A stretch of DNA of 64,000 bases from an uncultured Oscillospiraceae bacterium (GTDB lineage: Bacteria; Bacillota; Clostridia; Oscillospirales; Oscillospiraceae). A program made the position numbers and the translations under genes. Positions within the stretch are counted from its first letter, which is position 1; every line of letters begins with the position of its first letter. The stretch spans positions 1 through 64,000 of the forward strand of contig CAJUSE010000002.1 of assembly GCA_910588975.1 (NCBI GenBank), written 5' to 3'. The notes beneath the pieces are model-generated. The model worked only from the letters and a program-made list of their open reading frames with translations, had not been told where the DNA came from and did not search any database. This document shows, one piece after another, positions 6,201 to 14,612 of this stretch.

Positions 6201-7055
6201 TCAAGAAAGCGGGTTTTCCAGTTGGTTGGCCAGGGTGGCGAACTGGGGGATGGATAGTTTCTCTCCCCGTACGTCGGCGGGGAGGCCGGCGGCCTCAATA
6301 CACCGGGACAGTTCAACCTTTTCCAGGGGAAAGGCCGAGGTGAGGGCGTTGAGGAGGGTCTTTCGCCGTTGGGAGAAAGCACCACGGACCACCCGGAAAA
6401 AGAGGGCCTGGTCATGAATGCAGTCGGGGGCGGGGCGGGGGGTGAGCCGGACCACCGCCGAGATCACCTTGGGGGCAGGCAAAAAGCACTCCTTGGGGAC
6501 GTCAAAGAGCAGCTCGGTGTCGGCGTAGTATTGACAGAGCACCGAGAAAGCCCCGTAGTCCTTGCTGCCCGGAGCAGCGCAGATGCGCTGTGCCACCTCC
6601 TTCTGAATCATAACAGTGATGCCGGAGAAAAGCCTGCTCTCCAATAGCAGAGTGAGCACTGGAGTAGTGATATTATAGGGCAGGTTGGCGCAGACCATGG
6701 GGGTGAGGCCGGCAAATTGCTCTTTGACCAGTTGGGAGAGGTCCAGCTTCATAATGTCACCGGGGACCACCGTGACGTTGGGGCAGCCAGCCAGGGTCTC
6801 GTTCAGGATGGGCAGCAGATCCCGGTCCAGCTCCACTGCCACCACCTTGCCCGCCCGGCGGGCCAGCTCCACCGTCAAAGGGCCAATGCCGGGGCCGATC
6901 TCCAGAACTACATTGCTCTCTCCCGCCCCAGAGGCGGCGGCGATATCCTGGGGCACCCAGCTTTCAATGAGAAAATTCTGTCCCAGAGACTTGGAGAAAT
7001 GAAAGCCATGGCGGGCAAGAAGAGCCTTGATCTGCTCCATATTACAAAGGTCCAT
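6201..7055 (-). CDS. rsmA: 16S rRNA dimethyladenosine transferase
   Basis: RsmA/KsgA dimethylates two adjacent adenines in the 3'-terminal helix of 16S rRNA, using S-adenosylmethionine. The 284-residue protein has SKSLGQNFL (21-29), the SAM-binding EIGPGIGPLT (52-61), the acidic VELD, GDIMKLD and the catalytic NLPYNI (124-129), followed by the small helical carboxy-terminal domain. Length is normal. The ATG at 7055 follows GAGG at a good distance. It stands between unrelated genes and has its own short upstream region. Confidence 0.93.
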   Translation of the reverse strand: MDLCNMEQIKALLARHGFHFSKSLGQNFLIESWVPQDIAAASGAGESNVVLEIGPGIGPLTVELARRAGKVVAVELDRDLLPILNETLAGCPNVTVVPGDIMKLDLSQLVKEQFAGLTPMVCANLPYNITTPVLTLLLESRLFSGITVMIQKEVAQRICAAPGSKDYGAFSVLCQYYADTELLFDVPKECFLPAPKVISAVVRLTPRPAPDCIHDQALFFRVVRGAFSQRRKTLLNALTSAFPLEKVELSRCIEAAGLPADVRGEKLSIPQFATLANQLENPLS

Positions 7056-7132
7056 GAGGGTGACCTCACTTTCGATTAGAGTAAAGCTATTGTATCATTT
7101 CTTGCCGGGAAAGGCAATGTATCCCGGAAAAA

Positions 7133-7168
7133 AGCGATCCCCCGAGCCCTTTCGGACCGGGGGATCGG
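7133..7168 (-). terminator. Terminator of the MATE exporter gene
   Basis: Stem CGATCCCCC / GGGGGATCG (7135-7143 with 7159-7167), followed on the minus strand by a run rich in T (plus-strand AAAAAA just left of it). Confidence 0.75.
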
Positions 7169-7172
7169 CGAT

Positions 7173-8543
7173 TTACAGGGCCTCCATGTTGGGAGCGGCT
7201 TTTGCTTTGCTACGCAGATAAAAGAAATAGATGGCGCAAAGGGTGATTTGGACCAGGGAAGAGCATGGAGTGGCCAACCCTACGTGGAAGAGGGATACAG
7301 GTTCCCGTTGGGCCATAAGGAAGGAGACGGGGATCCGAATGGCAAAGGCCCCCACAAGACCCTGGGCCATAACGAAGCCTGTCTTGCCCATACCGTTGAA
7401 ATATCCCATAAAGGGAAACAGGAAGGAGGTTAGTAATACGTCAATGGCATAGGCTTTCAGATAGGCTGCCGAGGCGGCTACGATCTCCGGGTCCTGGTTA
7501 AAGAGCCGGGAGAGCAGATCGCCCCGAAAGAAGGAGAAGCCACCAATGACTACGCCGAAGGCCAGGGAGACCAGTATGCCCTCCCATAGCACTCGCCGGG
7601 CCCGGTCCAGCTTGTCCGCACCCACATTTTGGGCTACGAAGGTGGTCACCGACTGGGAGAAGGCGGAGGGGACCAGCATGATGAAGCCGCAGAGCTTCTC
7701 AGCTACGCCCACACCTGCCGAAGCGACAAGTCCCAGAGAGTTGACGATGGACAGGATGACAAGGAAGGAGATGGACACCAGCCCATCCTGAAGGGCGACC
7801 GGAGCTCCCAGCTTGACCACCCGGCCGATGGGAGTACCCCGGAAGCGGATGTGCTTGACAGAGAAGGAGAAGGGCAGTCCCCGCCGGCGGACCACCAGTA
7901 GAGAAATAAGTACGCTGAGGGCTTGGGCACCCACAGTGGCCAGGGCGGCCCCCAGAGCCCCAAAACCGAGGAGGGCCACCAAAATATAGTCGCCCACCAT
8001 ATTGAACACGGTGGCGATGGCCACTGTCAGCAGAGGTGTTTTGGAGTTGCCCATGCCCCGGAAGATGCTGCCGAAAACGTTATAGGCGGCAATGAACAGC
8101 AGTCCGGCGCCGCAGACCCGAATATAGGTCACTGTCTGGTCAAAGGCGGCCTGGGGGGCGTGGGTAAGCTGGGCCAGGACGCCGGCCCCCGGTACCACCA
8201 GAGCGGTGAGAATTACGGAGAGGAGAGAGAACAAGGCGATGCTGCCGCCAATAACGGGTCCCACTTCCTCGGGATGGCCATGGCCCAGTGTCTGCCCCAT
8301 AAGGACGGTGGTGCCCATGGTGAGACCGGTGACGATGCTGGTAATGGACATCATCAGTTGGGCGCCGGTGGATACCGCTGACACGTCGGCGGCCTGGGCA
8401 AAGGTGGAGACCATCCACAAATCCACGGCACCGTAGGCTGTTTGAAGAATGAGGGCCATGAGGATGGGCAGAGAGAAGCGGAGCAAAGGCTTGAGAATGC
8501 TCCCCTGGGTGAAGTTGATGGCAGCTGGAGTGGACATTGACAC
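7173..8543 (-). CDS. MATE family multidrug/cation efflux protein
   Basis: Twelve-helix membrane transporter of the multidrug and toxin extrusion family, normally driven by sodium or proton gradients. The two homologous halves are visible, with FTQGSILKPLLRFSLPILMALILQ and DLWMVSTFA at the start and GMGNSKTPLL, GVGVAEKLCGF and NPDPEIV-like elements (FNQDPEIVAASAAYL) later. The start is taken as GTG at 8543 because AAAGGAGT lies 6 bases upstream, giving 456 residues, the family norm; an in-frame ATG at 8537 is also possible. No regulator is adjacent. The substrate is unknown. Confidence 0.88.
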   Translation of the reverse strand: MSMSTPAAINFTQGSILKPLLRFSLPILMALILQTAYGAVDLWMVSTFAQAADVSAVSTGAQLMMSITSIVTGLTMGTTVLMGQTLGHGHPEEVGPVIGGSIALFSLLSVILTALVVPGAGVLAQLTHAPQAAFDQTVTYIRVCGAGLLFIAAYNVFGSIFRGMGNSKTPLLTVAIATVFNMVGDYILVALLGFGALGAALATVGAQALSVLISLLVVRRRGLPFSFSVKHIRFRGTPIGRVVKLGAPVALQDGLVSISFLVILSIVNSLGLVASAGVGVAEKLCGFIMLVPSAFSQSVTTFVAQNVGADKLDRARRVLWEGILVSLAFGVVIGGFSFFRGDLLSRLFNQDPEIVAASAAYLKAYAIDVLLTSFLFPFMGYFNGMGKTGFVMAQGLVGAFAIRIPVSFLMAQREPVSLFHVGLATPCSSLVQITLCAIYFFYLRSKAKAAPNMEAL

Positions 8544-8632
8544 GGGGATGACTCCTTTCAACTGAGATAGAAACTATTTTTCCAATAAAACGAAATGCGG
8601 AAGAGGGAACCTGCCTTTTAAGGCTGTCCTAC

Positions 8633-8684
8633 AAAAAAAGACCGGATAAGATGCAGGCCTCTCGACCTGCCATCTTATCCGGTC
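8633..8684 (-). terminator. Terminator of the sigma-factor/DUF4179 operon
   Basis: On the minus strand a long stem, GACCGGATAAGATG with its complement plus four more pairs past a bulge, is followed by seven T residues (plus-strand 8633-8639). A second small hairpin, CACGCC/GGCGTG, lies at 8687-8712. Confidence 0.85.
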
Positions 8685-8777
8685 AACACGCCTCTTGGGA
8701 ACCATGGGGCGTGCTTCCTCCGATGAACAAAAAGCTATTATAGCGATTTTCTATGATTTGTCAAGCCCAGTTTTTGC

Positions 8778-10160
8778 TCATTCAAATTCAATCTCCAAAG
8801 GTGTCTCCAGCTGTGTGGAACTGGTGTGGGAGAGCTCCAGGGCAATGGTGTCGTAGGGGTAGTTGGTGAGATCAAAGCCTACGACATAAAAGTTTTCCTC
8901 AGGGTGTCCACTCTGCCAGCCCTGGTTAAAATGGTGCGTTTTTCCTGCCCCGTCGTAGTAGCGCCAGGAAAACAGCGTATGGGGATCGGCGGGATCGGCG
9001 ACTCGGAAGGCCAAGCGCATTTGGCCTGCGACGGTCAGCTTGCCGCAATCCGGGTCCAGAGTGACCCCTTGGGGTAGGCCGGTGGCCGAGTTGTTGGTCA
9101 GGTCCACCTTCACCAGCCGCTTATCGTCCGCCTTGTCCAGCCAGTCGGCCCCGCTGATGGAGAGGGTGTAGGGGCCTTGGCCGTCAAAGTAGGGGCTCTC
9201 CAGGTAGTAGACCACCTGGCCGCCCTCCCGGTCGTCCCCCTGGGCAACGTAGTTACTGTTACTGGTGGCCCAGGAACCGGGCTTATACTCCTTCCCGTGG
9301 ACATCCCGAAGGGTAAAGAGAAGCCCTTCACACCACTTGCTGTTGTCGGGGTCGGAGACCACCGTCAGCCGGGCCTGGGTGGCGTCAATGTCCAGGGTTT
9401 GGACGAGCAGCCGCTGACCGTCAAGTTCTATCCACTGCCCGATGTCCACCTGCCGGCTGGGTCCCAGGCGATGCAGGTCCAGGGTGATGGGGAAGGTGAG
9501 GGTGGCGATGACCTGGGGTTCCACATCGTAGTGGTTGGCGGCAGGGGTATCCAGGGAGATGGTGGCAGTGTCGCTGGTGCGCTCCATGGCGGTGACCTGG
9601 AAGGTGAGGAGCATATTCTCGGGGAAGGAGACACCGGGGTCTGTATGGACCGAAAAGCCCCCCAGCTCGCCGGGGGTGAACATGCTGCCCGAAACACCGT
9701 AGTTATTCAGGGGCTCTCCGTCGGGGATGGAGAGGAAGGAATGAAGGAAATAGCTGTCGTAGCGCTCCGGGCCGGAAACGGTGCAGAAGATGTTGAGCTG
9801 GGTGCGGTCCAAAATGAGATATTCCAGCGCCAGGGTGATGCCATTTTCCGTCTGGCTCTGGCCCACATACTGGATATAGTCGTGCTCAATGGCTGCCTTC
9901 ATGGAGGGGGAGGTGGCCACGGCGGCGGCCAGATCCTTCAGGATGGGCACCTTGCCGCAGGCCAGGGCAAAGGGGGCGGACAGGTTCACCGCCAGGGCAA
10001 AGGCGGCGGCAGCTCCGCTCAGAGAGATCAGAGAGGCCTGCCAACTCCGCCGCCGTCGGGCTTTGGCATGGGCTTTTGGGACACTGTCTGTCAGCGAAGG
10101 AGGCAGAGGGGCAGCCTCCAGCTGGGACAGAAGGGCCAGATATTCTTCGTTTCGGGTCAT
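8778..10160 (-). CDS. DUF4179 membrane protein, probable anti-sigma factor
   Basis: A 460-residue single-pass membrane protein. Residues 1-40 are cytoplasmic and basic just before the membrane (KAHAKARRRRSW), residues about 43-67 form the membrane helix, and the rest is extracytoplasmic with the DUF4179 domain and a beta-rich carboxy terminus. Proteins of this type commonly follow ECF-like sigma factor genes and hold them inactive. The start overlaps the stop of the sigma gene by 4 bases (ATGA), which indicates translational coupling. The inducing signal is unknown. Function rests on context and architecture. Confidence 0.7.
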   Translation of the reverse strand: MTRNEEYLALLSQLEAAPLPPSLTDSVPKAHAKARRRRSWQASLISLSGAAAAFALAVNLSAPFALACGKVPILKDLAAAVATSPSMKAAIEHDYIQYVGQSQTENGITLALEYLILDRTQLNIFCTVSGPERYDSYFLHSFLSIPDGEPLNNYGVSGSMFTPGELGGFSVHTDPGVSFPENMLLTFQVTAMERTSDTATISLDTPAANHYDVEPQVIATLTFPITLDLHRLGPSRQVDIGQWIELDGQRLLVQTLDIDATQARLTVVSDPDNSKWCEGLLFTLRDVHGKEYKPGSWATSNSNYVAQGDDREGGQVVYYLESPYFDGQGPYTLSISGADWLDKADDKRLVKVDLTNNSATGLPQGVTLDPDCGKLTVAGQMRLAFRVADPADPHTLFSWRYYDGAGKTHHFNQGWQSGHPEENFYVVGFDLTNYPYDTIALELSHTSSTQLETPLEIEFE

Positions 10161-10639
10161 ACGTCTACCTCCTCGTCGGCAAGTTCCAGGCGCAGTAGGG
10201 ATAATCCCTTTCGCTGCCGTGTGGATACGGTGCCCTGTGGGATCTCCAGAGCCTGGGCGGTTTCAGCTAAGGTGAGGCCGGTGAAGTAGCGCAGGACGAT
10301 GACTTGACGCAGCTCCAAGGGCAGCTGCTCTACTGCCTGGCGCAGGGGCAGGGCGTCAAAGCTCTCCTGAGCGGTCTGGGGCAGTTCGGCCACCGCCTGT
10401 TCCCGCTTTTGCCGCCGTAACTCGGCGGTGCAGACGTTCATCAGGATGCGGGTGAGCCAGGTGGTGAAGTACTGGGGCTGCCGCAGCTTTTTGCGAGCCA
10501 GAAAGCCCTTATAGATGGCCTCATCTACGGCATCCACGGCCTGAGACTCCCCGCCCAGATAGAGTAGGGCGGTGCGGTAGAGCCGGGGCTTGAGCGCTTC
10601 ACAGCGCTGGGCAAATTCCATTCCGTCCAAGTTGTTCAC
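10157..10639 (-). CDS. ECF-like RNA polymerase sigma factor
   Basis: A 160-residue sigma-70 family protein with only regions 2 and 4. Region 2 includes RLYRTALLYLGGESQAVDAVDEAIYKGFL and the -10 reading helix around YFTTWLTRILMN; region 4 has LRQVIVLRYFTGLTLAETAQALEIPQGTVSTR. It forms a two-gene operon with the downstream DUF4179 protein, the usual sigma/anti-sigma pairing. The start is uncertain: GTG at 10639 lies very near AAAGGAGG, and an in-frame TTG at 10630 lies 11 bases from it. No matching autoregulatory promoter could be assigned. Confidence 0.82.
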   Translation of the reverse strand: MNNLDGMEFAQRCEALKPRLYRTALLYLGGESQAVDAVDEAIYKGFLARKKLRQPQYFTTWLTRILMNVCTAELRRQKREQAVAELPQTAQESFDALPLRQAVEQLPLELRQVIVLRYFTGLTLAETAQALEIPQGTVSTRQRKGLSLLRLELADEEVDV

Positions 10640-10693
10640 GACCTCCTTTCACCCATTAGATAATTTAACAGGCACATTTCATTTCCCGGGAAA

Positions 10694-10727
10694 GAAAAAA
10701 TTGGGGCGGCCTGTTACCAGACCGCCT
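10694..10727 (-). terminator. Terminator after the GyrI-like gene
   Basis: Minus-strand stem GGCGGTCTG / CAGGCCGCC with a 4-base loop, followed by CCAATTTTTT. Confidence 0.8.
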
Positions 10728-10732
10728 CCGGT

Positions 10733-11365
10733 TTATCTTTTTTGGACGGGCTCCCGGATCACGGTCTTTCGCCGCTCAGGGGCCACCTTCCGGGCATCGG
10801 AAAGATAGATCTCATGGTGATACCGCTGGGGACCGATGTCCAAGACATACCCCTGCCCGGCGGCGAACTCCTCTATAGCCCGCAGAGTGGCGGGCTCGTC
10901 GTCATAGGAGCCAATGTGCATACACTGGACGCAGAGACCCTCCTCATAGGTCAGAAATTCCACCGGGGAGAAGTCCTGCTTTTTCTTCTTTGTGGCCTCC
11001 TCAACAGCCCAGTCAAAGTCGGCTGGGGTGACAAAGTCGGGCAGGCGAATGAGGGAGATCCATTGAAATTCTTCCTTGTGACCATAATCCACAGCCCCGC
11101 CACCCTTGCCCCACCAGAAGCCCTCCAGGGGTGGTACCACATAGTCATAGTATCCCTCGATCCGGCGGTCTCCCATCTTGCTCATCTTGATGGTGAAGGC
11201 GATTCCGTAAAGAAGGCCCATGGCCCGTTGATATTCCCCCTCCGGGGCATTGGGGTCCCCCTGGCCCCGGACGGCAATAAAGTTCATAGCGGGGACTGTA
11301 ACCAACCCCGGCTTGGTAGGGGGGAGGTAGAATTCCTTGTATTCCTTCTTGAAGTCAAAAGCCAA
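10733..11365 (-). CDS. GyrI-like small-molecule-binding protein
   Basis: A 210-residue protein of the GyrI-like superfamily (the effector-binding fold also found in BmrR and SbmC). Typical features are TVPAMNFIAVRGQGDPNAPEGEYQ near the start, MSKMGDRRIEGYYDYVVPPLEGFWW, and a second half with YEEGLCVQCMHIGSYDDEPATLRAIEEF. The TTG at 11365 is chosen because AAAGGGGTGAG lies just upstream; a longer reading to 11407 would overlap the previous gene. It is the last gene of a four-domain unit: WYL regulator, zinc ribbon, and two GyrI-type proteins. The ligand is unknown. Confidence 0.75.
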   Translation of the reverse strand: MAFDFKKEYKEFYLPPTKPGLVTVPAMNFIAVRGQGDPNAPEGEYQRAMGLLYGIAFTIKMSKMGDRRIEGYYDYVVPPLEGFWWGKGGGAVDYGHKEEFQWISLIRLPDFVTPADFDWAVEEATKKKKQDFSPVEFLTYEEGLCVQCMHIGSYDDEPATLRAIEEFAAGQGYVLDIGPQRYHHEIYLSDARKVAPERRKTVIREPVQKR

Positions 11366-11370
11366 ACTTC

Positions 11371-11817
11371 TCACCCCTTTATCCCGATATACAGGTAACA
11401 GTGGCATTTTCCATCCTTGGCGTACTCCGCCGGAACAGTGCTTTCATAGTCCTCAAAAAAGGACCGCTTTAAGGAGGTATCCCCCCAAACCTGTGCCCAA
11501 GCGGTTTGGGCGCAAGAAGTCAGATCATTACCGGCGGCCTCATACTTGCAGTACAGCCCCGCCGCAACCTTCTCATCCATCCTGGCGAAAAAGTCGGCAG
11601 TGACAGTCAAAATAGTCAGGTCATAGGCCCCCGTCTGGTCGTTTTCATAGTTGCTGTATCGGGAGATAGGGGAAAGTCCCGGCTGAAAGATCCCTTCGCT
11701 GTCAAAGAGCAAAGGAATTTTACCGCTTTGCACATCAGCCCAAAGCTGTTCAATGGCCGCCATTCCCTGGGGGTTGTTGTCTCCCCGGATCGTTACCGCA
11801 GAAAGCCGGTAATTCAT
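11371..11817 (-). CDS. Effector-binding (GyrI/integron-type) domain protein
   Basis: A 148-residue single-domain protein, MNYRLSAVTIRGDNNPQGM and onward, with SRYSNYENDQTGAYDLTILTV and a carboxy-terminal CHCYLYIGIKG strand. This fits the bacterial transcription activator effector-binding fold without a DNA-binding part. It overlaps the upstream WYL-regulator gene by 4 bases and is followed after 5 bases by a second GyrI-like gene, so the three are co-translated. It may sequester or sense a small molecule; no ligand is evident. Confidence 0.65.
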   Translation of the reverse strand: MNYRLSAVTIRGDNNPQGMAAIEQLWADVQSGKIPLLFDSEGIFQPGLSPISRYSNYENDQTGAYDLTILTVTADFFARMDEKVAAGLYCKYEAAGNDLTSCAQTAWAQVWGDTSLKRSFFEDYESTVPAEYAKDGKCHCYLYIGIKG

Positions 11818-12092
11818 GCTGTTTCCCCCTTCCAGCGCAGAAGCAGGGGGAAGAACTTTCTCATTTGTTCCTTGGCATCCTCTTCCGTCATGCCAGGGTT
11901 GGACTGGGCCATCATGGGGGCGCAGAAGTCGATCATCTGCTCCATGGTCATCTCCTGGGTAAATTTGCCCTTATCATAGCAGTATTTGCAGTAATGGGGG
12001 CTGGGAGATCCGTCAGGCTTGGATCCCCGAAGGGCGGGGTCGGTGAGGGGCATTCCGCAGGACTGGCAAAAAGGTGTGTTTTCTTTCATCAT
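11814..12092 (-). CDS. Possible separate zinc-ribbon protein from an internal start
   Basis: In-frame internal reading of the WYL fusion gene, starting at ATG 12092 (or 12089) with AAAGGAGG 8 bases upstream. It would give a 92-residue protein with the four cysteines of FCQSCG and YCKYCYDKG. Such proteins exist alone elsewhere. Whether both the fusion and the short form are made cannot be told from sequence. Confidence 0.4.
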   Translation of the reverse strand: MMKENTPFCQSCGMPLTDPALRGSKPDGSPSPHYCKYCYDKGKFTQEMTMEQMIDFCAPMMAQSNPGMTEEDAKEQMRKFFPLLLRWKGETA

Positions 12093-13058
12093 GGTGGCAT
12101 CCTCCTTTGTAGGTGATGACTCCATGATAGCACCCAAATCCTGACACCCTATGTCAGGATTTTCACAGCGGGATAAAATTTGTCTGGCCAGCTCGACAAC
12201 TTTCTTTCTGGCCCGTTCTGGCTCCAAAATCTCTATCATGGGACCAAAGGAGAGGAGGTACCCATAGACCCAGTTGTCCTCGGGGAATTCCGCCTCCACC
12301 TGGAAGGAGCCGTCGGGGAGGGGAGTGACCTGCTCCGGCTCAAACTCATCATAGGCCCGGAAGGCCAGGGCGGGGGAGAGCCGAAGTTTTAATCGGATGG
12401 AGGGCCAAACCCCATGGGGGTTGTTATCAATGGGGGGAGGGGCCAGGGGGGTGATAAAGGTTCGGTCCGTCACCTGAAGGTTTCGCATCCGGGAGAGCTT
12501 AAAGGTACGGTAATTCTGCTTGTCCAAACAAAAACCTTGCAGATACCAGCTCTGCCCCTTGAATACCAGTTTGGCGGGAAGAGCCTGCCGGGCAGTGGAT
12601 TCACTGTATGAGCCGGCGTAGGTAAAGGTGATGACCTTGCGCTCCAAAATGGCCTTGCGAAGGGCGGAAAAGGCTTCCTGCCCCTTATCTTTGCCCCAAC
12701 GAGACAGGTCCACTTGGAGCCAATCGGGCTGATCCTGCTGAAAGAGGGCAGAAAGCTTGTCCAAGGTCTCCTCTGACCCAAGTCCCGGCTCTCCGGAGAG
12801 AGACTTTAGGGCGGTGAGAAGTTGGACCTGCTCCTCCTCGGAGAGGGTAGCTTTGTTCAATACATAGCGGTCCATAAGAGCCACGCCCCCGTTGCGCCCC
12901 GGCAGGGTGTAGACTGGCACTCCGGCGGCAGAGAGGGCATCCACGTCCCGGTAGATGGTGCGTACCGAGACCTCGAATTTCTCAGCCAGAACTGGGGCAG
13001 GAGTCTGGCCATGCTCCAGCAGGTGGTAGACCAACTCAAACAGGCGGGATTGGGACAT
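11814..13058 (-). CDS. WYL-domain transcriptional regulator fused to a zinc-ribbon domain
   Basis: A 414-residue protein. Residues 1-60 are a DeoR-like winged helix (KFEVSVRTIYRDVDALSAAGVPV), residues about 130-310 the ligand-sensing WYL region (KVITFTYAGS, WYLQGFC, FKLSRMRNL). From about residue 323 a separate module begins, MMKENTPFCQSCGMPL with CKYCYDKGKF, a four-cysteine zinc ribbon with a helical tail, usually a stand-alone protein of about 90 residues. An AAAGGAGG site lies 8 bases before the ATG pair at 12092/12089, so the zinc ribbon could also be made separately. The downstream GyrI-like genes are the likely targets or partners. Confidence 0.8.
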   Translation of the reverse strand: MSQSRLFELVYHLLEHGQTPAPVLAEKFEVSVRTIYRDVDALSAAGVPVYTLPGRNGGVALMDRYVLNKATLSEEEQVQLLTALKSLSGEPGLGSEETLDKLSALFQQDQPDWLQVDLSRWGKDKGQEAFSALRKAILERKVITFTYAGSYSESTARQALPAKLVFKGQSWYLQGFCLDKQNYRTFKLSRMRNLQVTDRTFITPLAPPPIDNNPHGVWPSIRLKLRLSPALAFRAYDEFEPEQVTPLPDGSFQVEAEFPEDNWVYGYLLSFGPMIEILEPERARKKVVELARQILSRCENPDIGCQDLGAIMESSPTKEDATMMKENTPFCQSCGMPLTDPALRGSKPDGSPSPHYCKYCYDKGKFTQEMTMEQMIDFCAPMMAQSNPGMTEEDAKEQMRKFFPLLLRWKGETA

Positions 13059-13074
13059 GGGAACATCTCCTTAC

Positions 13075-13102
13075 AAAAGAGGGCCGGCCCTGGGACCGAC
13101 CC
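13075..13102 (-). terminator. Terminator after the MazG-like gene
   Basis: Minus-strand stem of about nine pairs formed by GGGTCGGTC and GGCCGGCCC, followed by TCTTTT. It ends the leftward transcript from rpe to the MazG-like gene, or that of the latter alone. Confidence 0.6.
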
Positions 13103-13166
13103 AAAAGGTGCATATTTATGCCAAGCCGTGCCAGGCCATCAAGGGACAACCGCTCTTGGAATCGAC

Positions 13167-13526
13167 TCAGTCCTCGTATTTGCTGCGATATTCACCAGTG
13201 TAATCCCGGTTCATATTCCGCTCATGCTTGGACCTATATGCCTGGGCGATCTCCTGGGGCGTAACTCCGTAGCACAGCAGGGTGTCAGTAAGATACATGA
13301 GCACGTCGCTCCACTCCTCCAAAAAGTGGGAGCGGACAGCGGGGTCGGTCACCACAGCGACGTTGCCCTTCTTTTTCAGGATGGAAATGACCTCGCCTGT
13401 CTCCTCAAAGAGATACAGCAGCCGCTCCCGGCCGTGGTCGGGGTCCAAAGGAGTCCACTTATCCCGGTGAGCCTGCCACAGCTCCCGCTGCATTTCCATC
13501 ATGGCGGAAAAGGTCAAATCGTCCAT
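13167..13526 (-). CDS. MazG-like nucleotide pyrophosphohydrolase
   Basis: A 119-residue all-alpha NTP pyrophosphatase of the MazG/dCTPase superfamily. The magnesium-binding acidic residues are visible in LFEETGEVISILKKKG and LEEWSDVLMYLTD, the EExxE and ExxD pattern of the fold. Such enzymes remove non-canonical or excess nucleoside triphosphates. It lies just downstream of recR on the same strand. The exact substrate cannot be assigned. Confidence 0.75.
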   Translation of the reverse strand: MDDLTFSAMMEMQRELWQAHRDKWTPLDPDHGRERLLYLFEETGEVISILKKKGNVAVVTDPAVRSHFLEEWSDVLMYLTDTLLCYGVTPQEIAQAYRSKHERNMNRDYTGEYRSKYED

Positions 13527-13559
13527 AGTGTATGTCTCCTATTTTATATGTGACGTTTT

Positions 13560-14162
13560 TTACATCTCCCGGCGGCCTTCCAGGGCCCGGGTGAGGGTGG
13601 CATCGTCGGCGTATTCCAGCTGGCCACCCACAGGGACACCATATGCAAGGCGAGTTACCTTTACACCAAAGGGCTTCAGCAGCCGGGAGAGATACATGGC
13701 GGTGGCCTCCCCCTCAGTGGTGGGGTTGGTGGCCATAATGACCTCATGGATGTCTCCGCCATTGACTCGCTCCACCAGTTCCTTGATGTGCAGGTCATCG
13801 GGGCCCACATGGTTCATGGGGGAGATGACGCCATGGAGCACATGGTAGCGGCCGTTGTATTCCCGGGAACGCTCCAGAGCCACCACATCCTTGGGATCGG
13901 CCACCACACAGACGGTGGCCTCGTCCCGCTTGGAACTGGCACAGATGGGACACAGCCCCTCGCCTTCGGTGAAGTTACGGCACAGCGGACACAGGGCGAT
14001 GGAGGCCTTGGCGGCGGTGATGGCTTCGGCGAAGGCCTGGGCCTCGTTGTCGGGGAGGCCCAGCACGAAAAATGCCAGCCGCTGGGCAGATTTTTTGCCC
14101 ACGCCGGGCAGTCGGGCGAACTGTTCTACCAGGGCCTCCAGGGCCGGGGGAAAGTATTCCAT
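13560..14162 (-). CDS. recR: Recombination mediator protein RecR
   Basis: RecR works with RecF and RecO to load RecA on gapped DNA. The 200-residue protein begins MEYFPPALEALVEQFARLPGVGKKSAQRLAFF, with the helix-hairpin-helix, then a C4 zinc finger (LCPLCRNF and LCPICASS), then the Toprim domain with TVCVVADPKDVVALE and a conserved VTRLAYGVPVGG. The ATG at 14162 follows GGAGG and matches the family start; an upstream in-frame start is rejected. In many Firmicutes recR follows dnaX and yaaK, but here it follows a yjbR-like gene. Confidence 0.93.
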   Translation of the reverse strand: MEYFPPALEALVEQFARLPGVGKKSAQRLAFFVLGLPDNEAQAFAEAITAAKASIALCPLCRNFTEGEGLCPICASSKRDEATVCVVADPKDVVALERSREYNGRYHVLHGVISPMNHVGPDDLHIKELVERVNGGDIHEVIMATNPTTEGEATAMYLSRLLKPFGVKVTRLAYGVPVGGQLEYADDATLTRALEGRREM

Positions 14163-14197
14163 AGCATATACCTCCAAAGGGTCAGATATAAAGAAAG

Positions 14198-14572
14198 TCA
14201 ACGGCGGGGCCGCCGCTTGGGGGCTACGGCGTCATAGCATAGAGTGAGCAGGTCCTGCAGCTCCTGTGCCGGGAGAGGTCCGGAGAGAAGGGTAGAGACC
14301 CAATTTGTCTTATTCATATGGTAGGCGGGGTAAAAACCATTCTGGGACAGGAGGGACCCGGTGAGAACGGGACCACACCGCAGGACCAGCACATCGGTGA
14401 GTTCATCTCCAGAAAGCCCCAGCTTGGTGGGGGGCAGGTCCATGAGGATGGCAAACCACTTTTTGCTCCCGGGATGGCGGAACACAGCATAGTTGGGATA
14501 GCTGGCCCAGAGATATTCCGGTGTTACGCCGAGGGAGGAGTCAAGCAGAGTAAACAGTTCATTTCGAAGCAT
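14198..14572 (-). CDS. MmcQ/YjbR family protein
   Basis: A 124-residue protein of the MmcQ/YjbR family, which has a double-wing-like fold (CyaY-type) and is often annotated as DNA-binding. Features are YPNYAVFRHPGSKKWFAILMDL, DVLVLRCGP and the carboxy-terminal MNKTNWVSTLL, which is the most conserved stretch of the family. The stop lies 35 bases before the recR start. No specific role is known. Confidence 0.8.
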   Translation of the reverse strand: MLRNELFTLLDSSLGVTPEYLWASYPNYAVFRHPGSKKWFAILMDLPPTKLGLSGDELTDVLVLRCGPVLTGSLLSQNGFYPAYHMNKTNWVSTLLSGPLPAQELQDLLTLCYDAVAPKRRPRR

Positions 14573-14612
14573 AGAGCATATTCTCCAAAGGGGTAAATTT
14601 TTGGAAGGGCAT

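Noticed and set aside
9177..10289. Plus-strand open frame of 370 codons opposite the DUF4179 and sigma genes.
   Set aside because: Glycine-rich antisense shadow; the minus-strand genes have clear domains, terminator and coupling.
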